A stretch of DNA of 64,000 nt, taken from Motiliproteus sediminis. GTDB taxonomy: Bacteria; Pseudomonadota; Gammaproteobacteria; Pseudomonadales; Balneatricaceae. The notes below the pieces were generated by a model that did not search any database, had not been told where the DNA came from, and saw nothing but the letters and a program-made list of their open reading frames with translations. Where the stretch lies: assembly GCF_017912535.1 (NCBI RefSeq), contig NZ_JAERQK010000002.1, positions 62,001-126,000 on the forward strand, in the 5' to 3' direction. The position numbers were made by a program, and so were the translations under genes. Of this stretch, positions 27,803 to 37,408 are shown one piece after another; within the stretch, counting starts at the first letter, position 1, and every line of letters starts with the position of its first letter.

Positions 27803-28483
27803 ATGATGAAAAAAGCAATCTGGTGTGCGGCAACCGCGATCGCCCTGTCCAGTCCGGCAGCGATGGCTTTTGAAAGCGGTGACATCGTTCTGCGCGGCGG
27901 CCTGACCCATGTCGCGCCAAATGATGATAGTGGCAAGGTTTATACGGAGTTCGGCAGCCTGGGCACTACCCAGCTTGAAGTGGGCGTCAGCAGCGATACC
28001 CAATTGGGTATCAACCTGGTTTACTTTTACAGCCCCAAAATCGCGGTTGAATTGCTGGCAGCAACACCCTTCAGCCACGATATCAACCTGCAAAACGACA
28101 ATCTGTCGCTCGGGAATGGCGCCCTGGGTTCAACCAAGCATCTGCCGCCAACCCTGAGCGTGCTTTACTACTTCGCTCAGGCCGATGCAGCATTGCAACC
28201 CTATGTAGGAGTGGGCCTGAACTACACCACCTTCTTTGAAGAGGATTTCGAGGCAAGCCGTAAGTCCCAAGGCTTCAGCGACCTGAAGCTGGATGACTCC
28301 TTTGGCCTGGCAGTGCAAATCGGTGCCGACTACATGCTCAACGAACACTGGATGGTGAACGGTTCGATCCGCTACATCGATATCGACACCACGGCCGACT
28401 TCAAACTGGGTGGCCAGAATAGCCACGTCGATGTCGATATCGACCCGTTCGTCTCCACCCTGTCGGTGGGTTACAAGTTCTAA
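27803..28483 (+). CDS. ompW: OmpW family outer membrane protein
   Basis: 226 residues: signal peptide cleaved after SPAAMA, then an 8-stranded barrel with GDIVLRGGLTHVAPNDDSG, LGINLVYFYSPKIAVELLAATPFSHDI and a C-terminal SVGYKF beta-signal ending in Phe. OmpW is a small hydrophobic-substrate channel of the outer membrane, often induced by stress or by anaerobiosis. AAGGAGAC lies just before the ATG. A clear terminator follows. Confidence 0.94.
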   Translation: MMKKAIWCAATAIALSSPAAMAFESGDIVLRGGLTHVAPNDDSGKVYTEFGSLGTTQLEVGVSSDTQLGINLVYFYSPKIAVELLAATPFSHDINLQNDNLSLGNGALGSTKHLPPTLSVLYYFAQADAALQPYVGVGLNYTTFFEEDFEASRKSQGFSDLKLDDSFGLAVQIGADYMLNEHWMVNGSIRYIDIDTTADFKLGGQNSHVDVDIDPFVSTLSVGYKF

Positions 28484-28500
28484 GCCTGCCCCGGCAGCTG

Positions 28501-28537
28501 ACCGGCGCGTCGCCCCCTGGGCGAGCGCCGGTTTTTT
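28501..28537 (+). terminator. rho-independent terminator after ompW
   Basis: Stem ACCGGCGC-G-TCGCCC / GGGCGA-GCGCCGGT (28501-28515 with 28519-28532, one bulged G) followed by six T. Eighteen bases after the ompW stop. Confidence 0.9.
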
Positions 28538-28620
28538 CACGTGAAGCACAACCAATTGCATTGTGTCACTGCTCCATCTAGCCTATCGAAAACAATAACA
28601 AAAGCTTAGAAGGGCCTCTC

Positions 28621-29532
28621 ATGAGTAAAGCACGTACGAGTGACAGCACACTGCTGGAACAAGAGGAGATCGCCATCGAGTCGATGCAGCCCAAAACTGA
28701 AGTGGGTAGCATCAGCATCCGCAAACACAGCAAGTTCGAAGAGCGCGGAGACCACCCTGAAGAGGGCAAAGACCGCCGCAAATCGCTACCAAAGCTAAAA
28801 AACAGCGAATACCTTGAGCTGATCGCACCACTTCACGTGGAGCTATTGAAGCTGCAGAACTGGGTCAAGGAAAACAACATCAAGGTATGCTGTCTGTTCG
28901 AAGGTCGCGACGCTGCTGGCAAGGGTGGCACCATCAAACGGGTTATCGAGCACCTCAACCCTCGCGGCTGTCGGGTCGTTGCATTGGAAAAACCGAGCGA
29001 ACGCGAACAAACACAATGGTACTTCCAGCGCTATGTCAGCCACCTGCCGGCGGGGGGAGAGATCGTGTTGTTTGACCGCAGTTGGTACAACCGCGCGGGG
29101 GTCGAGCGGGTGATGAACTTCGCTACTCAGGCGCAGGTCATCGCTCACCTTCACGCCACACCGGACTTTGAAAAACTGCTGCTCAGTTCCGGCATTCACC
29201 TGCTGAAGTTCTGGTTCTCGGTGAGCAAGTCCGAGCAGCAACGCCGGTTTAAAAAACGCGAAACCGATCCGCTGAAGCAATGGAAGCTGAGCCCCATCGA
29301 CAAAGAGTCCCAAGACAAATGGGACGATTACTCACGCGCGAAGGAGGACATGTTCTTTTACACCTCCATTCCCGAGTCACCCTGGATCATCATCAAGTCA
29401 GATGACAAGAAACGTGCACGAATCAACTGTATCCGCTACCTGCTCAGCCAGTTCGAATACAGCGGCAAAGACCACTCCCTGCTTGAACTCGACCGTCGAA
29501 TCGTAAAAACGGTGCGCGACGAGCTGCCTTAA
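28621..29532 (+). CDS. ppk2: polyphosphate kinase 2 (PPK2 family)
   Basis: 303 residues. PPK2 enzymes phosphorylate nucleotides with polyphosphate. The P-loop FEGRDAAGKGGT lies at about 93-104, the DRSWYNRAGVERVM Walker B/lid region at about 152-165, and QRRFKKRETDPLKQWKLSP follows, all typical of one-domain PPK2. The N-terminal ~60 residues are a charged extension seen in many members. Whether it favours GDP or ADP cannot be told here. It stands alone between ompW and a convergent chemoreceptor gene. Confidence 0.92.
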   Translation: MSKARTSDSTLLEQEEIAIESMQPKTEVGSISIRKHSKFEERGDHPEEGKDRRKSLPKLKNSEYLELIAPLHVELLKLQNWVKENNIKVCCLFEGRDAAGKGGTIKRVIEHLNPRGCRVVALEKPSEREQTQWYFQRYVSHLPAGGEIVLFDRSWYNRAGVERVMNFATQAQVIAHLHATPDFEKLLLSSGIHLLKFWFSVSKSEQQRRFKKRETDPLKQWKLSPIDKESQDKWDDYSRAKEDMFFYTSIPESPWIIIKSDDKKRARINCIRYLLSQFEYSGKDHSLLELDRRIVKTVRDELP

Positions 29533-29552
29533 AACAGCCAGCCGCGATCAGG

Positions 29553-31487
29553 TCAGACCTTGAACTGTGACAGCGTCTGCTTGAGTGAGCGAGACAACGC
29601 CCCCAGCTCATCGGTAGCGGTGCGATTCTGCCTGACAGCCTCGGCCGTGGTATCACCATCGATGCGGATCTGGTCAACGCTGGCATTGACGTCACTGCTA
29701 ACCTGGGACTGCTCCTCCGCCATCGCCGCGATATCGTTGGTAAGGTCAAACAGACCCTGTACCGACTCGGACACCGCGTGCATCCGTTCGTCAGAGGCTT
29801 CTATCGCGGTAATTCCGGACTGCGCCTGAACCGACGCCTTGTCGATCACCGTAACCGCCTCCTTGGAGGCCTGCTGCAGCTCATCGATTCGCGCACGGAT
29901 ATCCGCGGTACTCTCTTGAGTCTTGCTCGCTAACGCTCGCACCTCATCCGCCACCACCGCAAATCCACGCCCCAGGTCGCCGGCGCGCGCGGCTTCGATG
30001 GCGGCATTCAGCGCCAGCAGATTGGTCTGGTCGGCAATGGCGGTGATCATGTTAAGCACCTCCTCGATCTTGCCGCTATGCGCCTCGACACTGTTGACCA
30101 CCGATGCGGCATGCTTAACCTCGTCCACCAGCTCCTGAATACTGCGTTTCACCTCGCTGGAGATAGAGCTGGCTTCACCGCTGGCGGTACGAATCTGATC
30201 CACGTGACCGAGGTTTTGCTGGATCCGCTCGGCCACCTGATGAATAGTGGAGACCATCTCACCCATCGCCTGGGAGACTTGGCCGACCTGCTGATGCTGG
30301 CGCTGGGCCGCCTCACTGGCCTGCTGAGAAACCTCATCCATAGTGTGAATATGGGCCACCGTATCGTCTGCGGCCTTGTTGGCTGACTGCACTATGCCTT
30401 GAGTCTTGGCCACAAACTGATTAACCGCCGCAGCCATATCGGCAATTTCGTCACGACTATCGATGGTTATACGATGGGTCAGGTCGCCATCACCGGCGGC
30501 CAGATCTTCCAGCGCCAGAGTTAAAGTGCGGATCTTGGACGTGATGCGCCAGCTCATCACCATCACCAACGCCACCACCAGCAGCAGCGCCATTACAATC
30601 TGTCCGCTGGTCAGCCGCCCCATCAGCCCTGCGGATTCGGCGTTAATCACCTGCTGCAGATCTTCACCGGTGGCGCGGTTAACCTCCGCCGCCTGAGCCA
30701 GGCTCTGTTGTAGCTCAGCCCCCGCTTGATCAGCCTCTGCGGCGATAATGGCAGCCACCCCCTGGCCGGTTTGCTGGATCAACTGCGCAAAGCGTTGATT
30801 CAGCGCGTCGGCTTCCGCAAAGGCCGCCGCTTCGGAAACGCCCAGTACAAAACGGCCGATTACCGCCCCCTTGGGGTTGATCGGCATATCCACCACAAAT
30901 ACCGAGGGGTCGCGCTTGGCCGCATCCACCACCTTATCGAGCGACTTGGCGCCCTGACCGGTTTTGATAAAGGTCTTGACCTGCTCATTGGTACGGTCGA
31001 GATACCGGGTCAGCGGACTGCCATCGGCGTCGTAGTAGCCGGCAAAAACCACCTGGGGATCACGATGCAGGTTGCGCACAAACTCTGTCAGGCGGGGTGA
31101 ATCGCCGTCCCAGATAGCCTCCGGCGCCACCAGCGCCATCATCTGCGCCAGCGCTTCGGCACTGCCGTGCACAGCATCAACCAGTGTCTGGCGCACCTGT
31201 TGCTGCTCGCTACCCAAACGCTCCTGGAGCGTCTGTGCCAGCGACCGGCTGACGCCCTCCTCCAGCCGCTGCATCGCTCCACCGACAGTAGCATTGGCCT
31301 GTTGCAACTGCTGCGATAGCCGAGCGCCACCTTGCTCACCGCTGGCGACCACATTATCGGCCAGTTGATTAACGCTGGTACGCGCCATCAGCAGCGCCAC
31401 CCCAACCTGCAACGCGGATATTACCAATACCGCCACGATAACGGGCAGCAGCAGGCGACTTTTAAAATAAGAAGCAAGAGATTTCAT
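29553..31487 (-). CDS. methyl-accepting chemotaxis protein
   Basis: 644 residues. Membrane segment at about 12-33, a ~260-residue periplasmic region with helical and Cache-like parts ([40 protein letters not shown]), second membrane segment near 293-313, then HAMP (about 313-367) and the cytoplasmic signalling hairpin with the conserved tip [20 protein letters not shown] and [13 protein letters not shown]. The ligand is unknown. Convergent with ppk2, and no che genes adjoin it. Confidence 0.93.
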   Translation of the reverse strand: MKSLASYFKSRLLLPVIVAVLVISALQVGVALLMARTSVNQLADNVVASGEQGGARLSQQLQQANATVGGAMQRLEEGVSRSLAQTLQERLGSEQQQVRQTLVDAVHGSAEALAQMMALVAPEAIWDGDSPRLTEFVRNLHRDPQVVFAGYYDADGSPLTRYLDRTNEQVKTFIKTGQGAKSLDKVVDAAKRDPSVFVVDMPINPKGAVIGRFVLGVSEAAAFAEADALNQRFAQLIQQTGQGVAAIIAAEADQAGAELQQSLAQAAEVNRATGEDLQQVINAESAGLMGRLTSGQIVMALLLVVALVMVMSWRITSKIRTLTLALEDLAAGDGDLTHRITIDSRDEIADMAAAVNQFVAKTQGIVQSANKAADDTVAHIHTMDEVSQQASEAAQRQHQQVGQVSQAMGEMVSTIHQVAERIQQNLGHVDQIRTASGEASSISSEVKRSIQELVDEVKHAASVVNSVEAHSGKIEEVLNMITAIADQTNLLALNAAIEAARAGDLGRGFAVVADEVRALASKTQESTADIRARIDELQQASKEAVTVIDKASVQAQSGITAIEASDERMHAVSESVQGLFDLTNDIAAMAEEQSQVSSDVNASVDQIRIDGDTTAEAVRQNRTATDELGALSRSLKQTLSQFKV

Positions 31488-31640
31488 GAGTTGTCAGAAC
31501 CTGTGTAAGTAAAAGAGCATCCGGTTCCTTCCGAGAGCGCTCATAGTAACCAAATCGCACAATCATGAGTTGCGCTATATCAAACACCTTGCACTAAATT
31601 ATTGAACAAACGTTAAATTCATGAAGCCTTAAAAAAGATA

Positions 31641-31648
31641 GCTACACT
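31641..31648 (+). promoter_or_regulatory. sigma-S-like -10 element before the FGase gene
   Basis: GCTACACT matches the K-C-T-A-Y-A-C-T core of sigma-S extended -10 elements. It lies 65 nt before the ATG of the N-formylglutamate amidohydrolase gene. The same octamer precedes prkA. No good -35 hexamer is seen, in keeping with sigma-S preference. Confidence 0.45.
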
Positions 31649-31712
31649 CTGGCTGTGGTGAGCAGATATCAACGGCAATTATCCAAGGTTTAGCTCGCAA
31701 GGACTCCGTACC

Positions 31713-32525
31713 ATGACTTTAGGTCAGCTACCCAGTCTTATCGACAGCAACGATCCACCGCCGGTGCGGGTCGAAAACGGTGCCGGCTCAACGCCGCTGC
31801 TACTGGTGTGTGATCACGCGTCCAATTACATCCCCCGGCACCTCAATAGCCTCGGTCTCAATCAGGAGGCGCTCCACGATCACATCGCTTGGGATATCGG
31901 TGCCGCAGACCTGACCCTGCAACTGGCACTCAGGCTCAACTGCCCGGCGGTGCTGGCCAACTATTCCCGCCTGCTGATCGATGTCAATCGCGACCCGACA
32001 GTCGATGACCCTTCGCTCATTCCGGAGCAGAGTGACGGCAGGGTGATACCCGGCAATCAGGCCCTGAGTCGCGCCCAGCGCCAGCAGCGAATTGATCAGC
32101 TCCACCAGCCTTACCATCACGAGATCAGCGGCCGCCTGGAAGAGCTCCAGCATCTGGTAGACGCTCCCGCGCTGTTTTCAATTCACACCTTCACCCCGGC
32201 ACTGAAGGGCTCTTCCGAGCCTCGCCCCTGGCATGCAGGCATGCTGTGGAACCGGGATCCGCGCATTGCCCGCCCGCTGATGCAGCATCTGCGTCAACAC
32301 GACCACCTGGTGATTGGCGACAACCAGCCCTATTCCGGTCGTGAGATCGCCCACACCATTGATCGTCACGGGCACTTTCGTGGCTTTCCCAACTGCGCCA
32401 TCGAAATCCGCCAGGACCTGCTGCAAAGCTACGAAGATACCCAACGCTGGGCTGACTGGCTCAGCGAGGCACTGCAGCAAACGCTGCAGCAACCCGACCT
32501 GCATCAGGTCAGGGTGTTCGACTGA
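31713..32525 (+). CDS. N-formylglutamate amidohydrolase family protein
   Basis: 270 residues of the FGase family (HutG-like), metal-dependent hydrolases acting on N-formylglutamate and related amides. The family signature LLLVCDHASNYIPRHL, then HIAWDIGAADLTLQLA and NYSRLLIDVNRD are clear, and FSIHTFTPAL and GRVIPGN follow. No other hut genes are near, so histidine breakdown is not implied. It precedes the ybdK-like gene by 31 nt and likely forms an operon with it. Confidence 0.88.
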   Translation: MTLGQLPSLIDSNDPPPVRVENGAGSTPLLLVCDHASNYIPRHLNSLGLNQEALHDHIAWDIGAADLTLQLALRLNCPAVLANYSRLLIDVNRDPTVDDPSLIPEQSDGRVIPGNQALSRAQRQQRIDQLHQPYHHEISGRLEELQHLVDAPALFSIHTFTPALKGSSEPRPWHAGMLWNRDPRIARPLMQHLRQHDHLVIGDNQPYSGREIAHTIDRHGHFRGFPNCAIEIRQDLLQSYEDTQRWADWLSEALQQTLQQPDLHQVRVFD

Positions 32526-32556
32526 CGCCGGCCGTTACCATCCAGGGAGTGCCACC

Positions 32557-33690
32557 ATGAACCTGTCGACAACAGATTTCACCCTGGGAATAGAAGAGGA
32601 GTACCTGCTGGTAGACTTGGAAACCCGGCAGCTGGCAGGCGACCCGCCGGAGGCGCTCTTCCGGGCATGCGCCAAGCGTTTACCCAACATGGTGACCCAT
32701 GAATTTCTGCGCTCGCAGATTGAGATAGGCACACCGGTCTGCAACAGCGTCAAGGAAGCCCGCGACAGCCTCTTTTCCCTCCGCCACCAGGTGGCCGATG
32801 TGGCTCGCCACTTTGGCCTCGGTATCATCGCCGCATCAACCCACCCGTTCGCCTTCTGGAGCGATCAGCAGCACACCCCCCAGGCCCGCTACGACCTGCT
32901 GGCAGAAGACCTGCAGGGAGTGGTTCGCCGCCTGGTCACCTGTGGCATGCACGTTCATGTTGGCATCCATGACGACGACCTGCGCATCGATCTGATGAAT
33001 CAGTGCGTCTATTTTCTGCCCCACCTGCTCGCCCTCAGTACCTCATCGCCCTTTTGGGGCGGTGACGACACCGGTCTCAAGTCCTATCGACTATCGGTCT
33101 TCAACGAGTTACCCCGTACCGGTCTGCCCGATCACTTCAGCAGCCATGCGGAGTATCAGCGCCACGTAGATGTTCTGACCGCCACCGGACTGATCAAGGA
33201 TGCCAGCATGCTGTGGTGGGACCTGCGCCCTTCCTGCCGCTTCCCCACTCTGGAGATGCGGATAACCGACGTCTGTACCCGACTTGATGACGCTATCGCC
33301 ATCGCGGCGCTGTTTCAAGCCACCCTGCGCATGCTCTACAACCTGCGCAGCCGTAACCAGCGCTGGCGTCAGTACTCCCCCATGCTGGTGCATGAGAACC
33401 GCTGGCGCGCCCAGCGTTATGGTACCGAGGCCGGCATGATCGACTTTGGACAGAGCCTGAAAGTCCCGTTCGACGAACTGCTGGAGGAGTGGATTGAACT
33501 GCTCGACGAAGCCGCCACAGAACTGGACTGCAAAACCGCTATCAACGCCGCCCGTGCCATCCTTGACCGCGGTACCAGCGCTGATCAGCAGCGTAACCTG
33601 TATGCCGCCTCGCGGTCTGAGGGTGCCAGCGCCCAGCAAGCACTCAACGCGGTGGTGGACTGGCTGGTGGAGGAAACCCAAGCCGGCTAG
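32557..33690 (+). CDS. ybdK: YbdK-type carboxylate-amine ligase
   Basis: 377 residues from ATG 32557, with AGGGAG upstream; the longer frame inside the previous gene is not real. It belongs to the glutamate-cysteine ligase-like GCS2 family with weak glutamate-cysteine ligase activity known for E. coli YbdK. Marks: FTLGIEEEYLLVD, the HEFLRSQIEIGTPVC segment, GMHVHVGIHD and EMRITDVCTRLDDAIA. Pairing with an FGase-like gene suggests a linked amide/glutamyl chemistry, by inference. Confidence 0.9.
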   Translation: MNLSTTDFTLGIEEEYLLVDLETRQLAGDPPEALFRACAKRLPNMVTHEFLRSQIEIGTPVCNSVKEARDSLFSLRHQVADVARHFGLGIIAASTHPFAFWSDQQHTPQARYDLLAEDLQGVVRRLVTCGMHVHVGIHDDDLRIDLMNQCVYFLPHLLALSTSSPFWGGDDTGLKSYRLSVFNELPRTGLPDHFSSHAEYQRHVDVLTATGLIKDASMLWWDLRPSCRFPTLEMRITDVCTRLDDAIAIAALFQATLRMLYNLRSRNQRWRQYSPMLVHENRWRAQRYGTEAGMIDFGQSLKVPFDELLEEWIELLDEAATELDCKTAINAARAILDRGTSADQQRNLYAASRSEGASAQQALNAVVDWLVEETQAG

Positions 33691-33815
33691 AACCACCGTC
33701 CGTGTAAAATAGTTGTAAAACCCGCAAACCCAGCAACCATCGGCACTGCACCGCTGTCAAACCTTGTGAATCGCAATATCCTCCTTATAAGTAGCGGATT
33801 TAAAAAAAGAAACGC

Positions 33816-33823
33816 AGCTACAC
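33816..33823 (+). promoter_or_regulatory. sigma-S-like -10 element before prkA
   Basis: GCTACACT, 94 nt before the prkA ATG, identical to the element before the FGase gene. E. coli yeaGH is known to be sigma-S dependent, which fits. Confidence 0.45.
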
Positions 33824-33916
33824 TGAAACAATACAAGAATCCGGAGAAGCAATACCCCGCAGGGAAGAACATGGGCTGAATTGACGACAAGTTGTCTGTG
33901 CAGAAGGTGACTGGCT

Positions 33917-35839
33917 ATGAATATTTTCAGTAACTATAAGACCCGTTACGATGCCACCCTGCAGGAAGAGATGAGCCTGCAGGAGTTCCTCGAACTCTGT
34001 AAGCAAGACCCCAGTGTCTATGCCTCGTCGTCCGAGCGAATGCTCCAGGCTATCGGCGAGCCGGAGCTGGTCGATACCGCTCGCGACCCGCGACTCAGCC
34101 GCATCTTCTCCAACAAGCTGATCAAACGCTATCCCACCTTCACCGAGTTTTACGGCATGGAGGAGGCGATCGAGCAGATCGTGTCCTATTTCAAGCATGC
34201 TGCACAGGGGCTGGAGGAGCGCAAACAGATTCTCTACCTGCTGGGTCCGGTCGGTGGCGGTAAATCCTCGTTGGCGGAGCGCCTGAAGGAGCTGATGCAA
34301 CGCATCCCCTTCTACGCCATCAAGGGATCCCCGATCAACGAATCGCCGCTGAACCTGTTCAACCCCGCCGAGGACGCAACCATCCTCGAAGAGGAGTACG
34401 GCATTCCCAAGCGCTATCTCAAGGGGATCATGTCCCCTTGGGCAGTCAAGCGAATGCACGAATTCAAAGGTGACCTGTCGCAGTTCCGGGTGGTCAAGCT
34501 GTTCCCCTCGATTCCCGACCAGATCGCCATTGCCAAAACCGAACCCGGCGACGAAAACAACCAGGATATCTCCAGCCTGGTGGGCAAAGTGGATATCCGC
34601 ATGCTGGAGGAGTACGCCCAGCACGACCCTGACGCCTACAGTTTCTCTGGCGGCCTGTGCAAAGCCAACCAGGGGGTGTTGGAGTTTGTCGAGATGTTCA
34701 AGGCCCCGATCAAGGTACTGCACCCGCTGCTGACCGCCACCCAGGAGGGCAACTACAACAGTACCGAAGGGATGGGCTCGATTCCGTTCGAAGGGATCAT
34801 TCTGGCGCACTCCAACGAGTCTGAATGGCAGACTTTCAAGAACAACAAGACCAACGAAGCGTTCATCGACCGGGTCTACATCGTCAAGGTGCCCTACTGC
34901 ACCCGCGTCAGCGAAGAGATCCACATCTACGAAAAGCTTTTGGAAAACAGTTCCCTGCGTGCCGCCCCCTGCGCGCCGGACACCCTCAAAATGCTGGCCC
35001 AGTTCACCACCCTGTCGCGCATCATCGATCCGGAAAACTCCAGCATCTACTCCAAGATGCGGGTCTATGACGGCGAAAACCTCAAAGACACCGACCCCAA
35101 GGCCAAGTCGCTGCAGGAATACAAGGACAACGCCGGCGTCAACGAGGGAATGGATGGCCTCTCGACCCGCTTCGCGTTCAAGATTCTGTCCAAAGTGTTC
35201 AACTTCGATCCGGCCGAGGTCGCCGCCAACCCGGTGCACCTGCTTTATGTGTTGGAAAAAGAGGTCGAACAGCAGCAGTTCCCGCAGGAGACCCAGGAGA
35301 AATACATCCGTTATATCAAAGAGTTCCTGGCCCCTAAATATATCGAATCGCTGGGCAAGGAGATTCAGACCGCGTACCTCGAGTCCTATAGCGAGTACGG
35401 CCAGAACATCTTCGACCGCTACGTCACCTACGCCGACTTCTGGATCCAGGACCAGGAATATCGCGACCCCGAGACTGGCGATATCCTTGACCGCGCGGCG
35501 ATTAACGAAGAGCTGGAGAAGATCGAGAAGCCGGCCGGCATCAGCAACCCCAAGGATTTCCGCCACGAGATCGTCAACTTTGTGCTGCGCGCACGAGCCA
35601 ATAACAACGGCAACAATCCGGCCTGGCTCAGCTACGAAAAGATGCGCTCGGTGATCGAGAAGAAGATGTTCTCCAATACCGAGGATCTGCTGCCGGTGAT
35701 CTCCTTCAACGCCAAAGCCTCCTCCGACGAGCAGAAGAAACACGCCGAGTTCGTCAAACGGATGATCGAACGCGGCTATACCGAGAAACAGGTACGGTTG
35801 CTGTCCGAGTGGTATATCCGGGTCCGCAAGTCCCAGTAA
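33917..35839 (+). CDS. prkA: PrkA-family serine protein kinase/AAA protein
   Basis: 640 residues, the usual length of PrkA/YeaG. The N-terminal AAA domain carries the Walker A loop G110-P-V-G-G-G-K-S117-S, then GSPINESPLNLFNP and SNESEWQTFKNNKTNEAFIDR. The C-terminal domain (about 400-640) has the kinase-like and substrate region. In E. coli the YeaG-YeaH pair acts in nitrogen starvation and stress. It opens the prkA-yeaH-Kazal-spoVR operon; yeaH starts 37 nt later. Confidence 0.95.
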   Translation: MNIFSNYKTRYDATLQEEMSLQEFLELCKQDPSVYASSSERMLQAIGEPELVDTARDPRLSRIFSNKLIKRYPTFTEFYGMEEAIEQIVSYFKHAAQGLEERKQILYLLGPVGGGKSSLAERLKELMQRIPFYAIKGSPINESPLNLFNPAEDATILEEEYGIPKRYLKGIMSPWAVKRMHEFKGDLSQFRVVKLFPSIPDQIAIAKTEPGDENNQDISSLVGKVDIRMLEEYAQHDPDAYSFSGGLCKANQGVLEFVEMFKAPIKVLHPLLTATQEGNYNSTEGMGSIPFEGIILAHSNESEWQTFKNNKTNEAFIDRVYIVKVPYCTRVSEEIHIYEKLLENSSLRAAPCAPDTLKMLAQFTTLSRIIDPENSSIYSKMRVYDGENLKDTDPKAKSLQEYKDNAGVNEGMDGLSTRFAFKILSKVFNFDPAEVAANPVHLLYVLEKEVEQQQFPQETQEKYIRYIKEFLAPKYIESLGKEIQTAYLESYSEYGQNIFDRYVTYADFWIQDQEYRDPETGDILDRAAINEELEKIEKPAGISNPKDFRHEIVNFVLRARANNNGNNPAWLSYEKMRSVIEKKMFSNTEDLLPVISFNAKASSDEQKKHAEFVKRMIERGYTEKQVRLLSEWYIRVRKSQ

Positions 35840-35876
35840 CGGGGCTGTCCACTCACCCGGCCGATAGGGAGGTTGC

Positions 35877-37154
35877 ATGAGCTATATCATCGACCGGCGC
35901 CTGAACGGAAAGAACAAGAGCTCGGTAAACCGCCAACGCTTTATGCGCCGCTATCGCCAGCACATCAAGCGGGCCGTCGCGGACGCGATTAAACAGCGTT
36001 CCATTACCGACCTCGATAGCGGCTCGGAAGTCACCATTCCCAACCGCGACATCTCCGAGCCGCTGTTCCATCACGGTAAGGGAGGTATCAACCACCGGGT
36101 ATTTCCCGGTAACAAGGAGTTCGTCACCGGCGACCGCATTCCGCGCCCTGAGGGTGGTGGTGGCGGGGGAGGTGGCGGCAAGGCCAGCGACTCTGGCGAG
36201 GGCGAAGACGACTTTGTTTTCCAGATAAACCGCGACGAGTTTCTGGAGTTCCTGTTCGAGGATCTCGAACTGCCACACATGGTCAAAAAACAGTTGCAGG
36301 ACAGCGGCGACTACAAGCTCACCCAAGCCGGCTTCACCAGTCAGGGCAATCCCGAGCGACTCAACATCATCCGCTCCCTGCGCAGCGCCCACGCCCGCCG
36401 GATCGCGCTGTCGGGCAGCACTCGCCGCGAGATCCGCATGCTGGAGCAGGAACAGCAAGAGCTGATGGCGCTGGCCGAATTAACCGAGCAGCAGAACCAA
36501 CGTCTGGGCGAGATCGAACTGCGGCTGATCGAGCTGCGCAGCAAGGTCAGTCGCTTACCCTTTCTCGATACGTTCGATCTGCGCTACAACAACCTGATCC
36601 GCACGCCGGTTCCCAGCTCCAAGGCCGTGATGTTCTGCGTGATGGACGTCTCGGGCTCCATGACCCAATCAATCAAGGACACCGCCAAGCGCTTCTTTTT
36701 ACTGCTCTATCTGTTTTTACAACGCGCTTACAAACGCATTGATGTGGTGTTTATCCGCCATCACACCCAAGCCAAAGAAGTTGATGAAGAAGAGTTCTTC
36801 TACAGTCGCGAAACCGGCGGCACCATCGTTTCCAGCGCGGTCGCCTTGACGGGTGAGGTAATTGCCGAACGCTACCCGCCTTCGCAATGGAACATCTACG
36901 TTGCCCAGGCATCCGACGGCGATAATTGGGACGGCGATTCAGACGCGTGCCGGCAACTGCTGTTCGAGCGGGTAATGCCCTTCGTGCAGTACTACGCCTA
37001 CGTCGAGATCACCACCGGCGAACACCAGAACCTGTGGTTCGAATATGAGAAGGTACGCAGTGCTTTCCCGGACAGTTTTGCGATGCAGAAGATCGAGTCG
37101 CCCGGCGATATCTACCCGGTCTTTCGCGAGCTGTTCTCGCGCAAGGAGGCATGA
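35877..37154 (+). CDS. yeaH: YeaH (DUF444) protein
   Basis: 425 residues of the DUF444 family that always follows prkA. An N-terminal basic region ([17 protein letters not shown]), a nine-glycine run at about residues 95-103, a coiled coil around 180-220, and a C-terminal von Willebrand A-like domain with the metal site MDVSGSM (D257-x-S-G-S). GGAGG stands before the ATG. The TGA shares ATGA with a first possible ATG of the next gene. Confidence 0.94.
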   Translation: MSYIIDRRLNGKNKSSVNRQRFMRRYRQHIKRAVADAIKQRSITDLDSGSEVTIPNRDISEPLFHHGKGGINHRVFPGNKEFVTGDRIPRPEGGGGGGGGGKASDSGEGEDDFVFQINRDEFLEFLFEDLELPHMVKKQLQDSGDYKLTQAGFTSQGNPERLNIIRSLRSAHARRIALSGSTRREIRMLEQEQQELMALAELTEQQNQRLGEIELRLIELRSKVSRLPFLDTFDLRYNNLIRTPVPSSKAVMFCVMDVSGSMTQSIKDTAKRFFLLLYLFLQRAYKRIDVVFIRHHTQAKEVDEEEFFYSRETGGTIVSSAVALTGEVIAERYPPSQWNIYVAQASDGDNWDGDSDACRQLLFERVMPFVQYYAYVEITTGEHQNLWFEYEKVRSAFPDSFAMQKIESPGDIYPVFRELFSRKEA

Positions 37155-37156
37155 GC

Positions 37157-37390
37157 ATGCGATGTATTGGCCTGCCCTTCTTTGCCCTGCTGCTTGTCGG
37201 CTGCGCCAGCGAACCGATGATTGTTACTGCGGTGCATTGCAGCGAACCGCGACCGATGGTCTGCACCATGGATTACCAGCCGGTATGCGGCCAGCGTGAG
37301 GACAACGTCCGTCAGACCTATGCCAATGGCTGCAGCGCCTGCGGCGACACCGAGGTGTTGGGTTTCGATCAAGGCGCCTGCCCCGAATAA
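37157..37390 (+). CDS. small lipoprotein with a Kazal-type inhibitor-like domain
   Basis: 77 residues from ATG 37157, which is 8 bases after AGGAGG; an ATG at 37151 is also in frame but sits too close to that ribosome site. A lipoprotein signal ends at LLLVGC. The mature part has six cysteines in Kazal order: C-T-M-D-Y-Q-P-V-C (seven residues between Cys 2 and 3), a QTYANGC segment and C-S-A-C, ending GAC. Kazal domains block serine proteases. It lies between yeaH and spoVR with no gap, an unusual place for an envelope protease inhibitor. Confidence 0.8.
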   Translation: MRCIGLPFFALLLVGCASEPMIVTAVHCSEPRPMVCTMDYQPVCGQREDNVRQTYANGCSACGDTEVLGFDQGACPE

Positions 37391-37408
37391 CGGGTTTAGG
37401 AGTGGTTT

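Noticed and set aside
33818-35878. A 686-codon open frame on the minus strand
   Set aside because: It is fully antisense to prkA, whose sense frame has clear family motifs. The antisense translation is low-complexity Val/Leu/Gly/Asp matter typical of GC-rich shadow frames.
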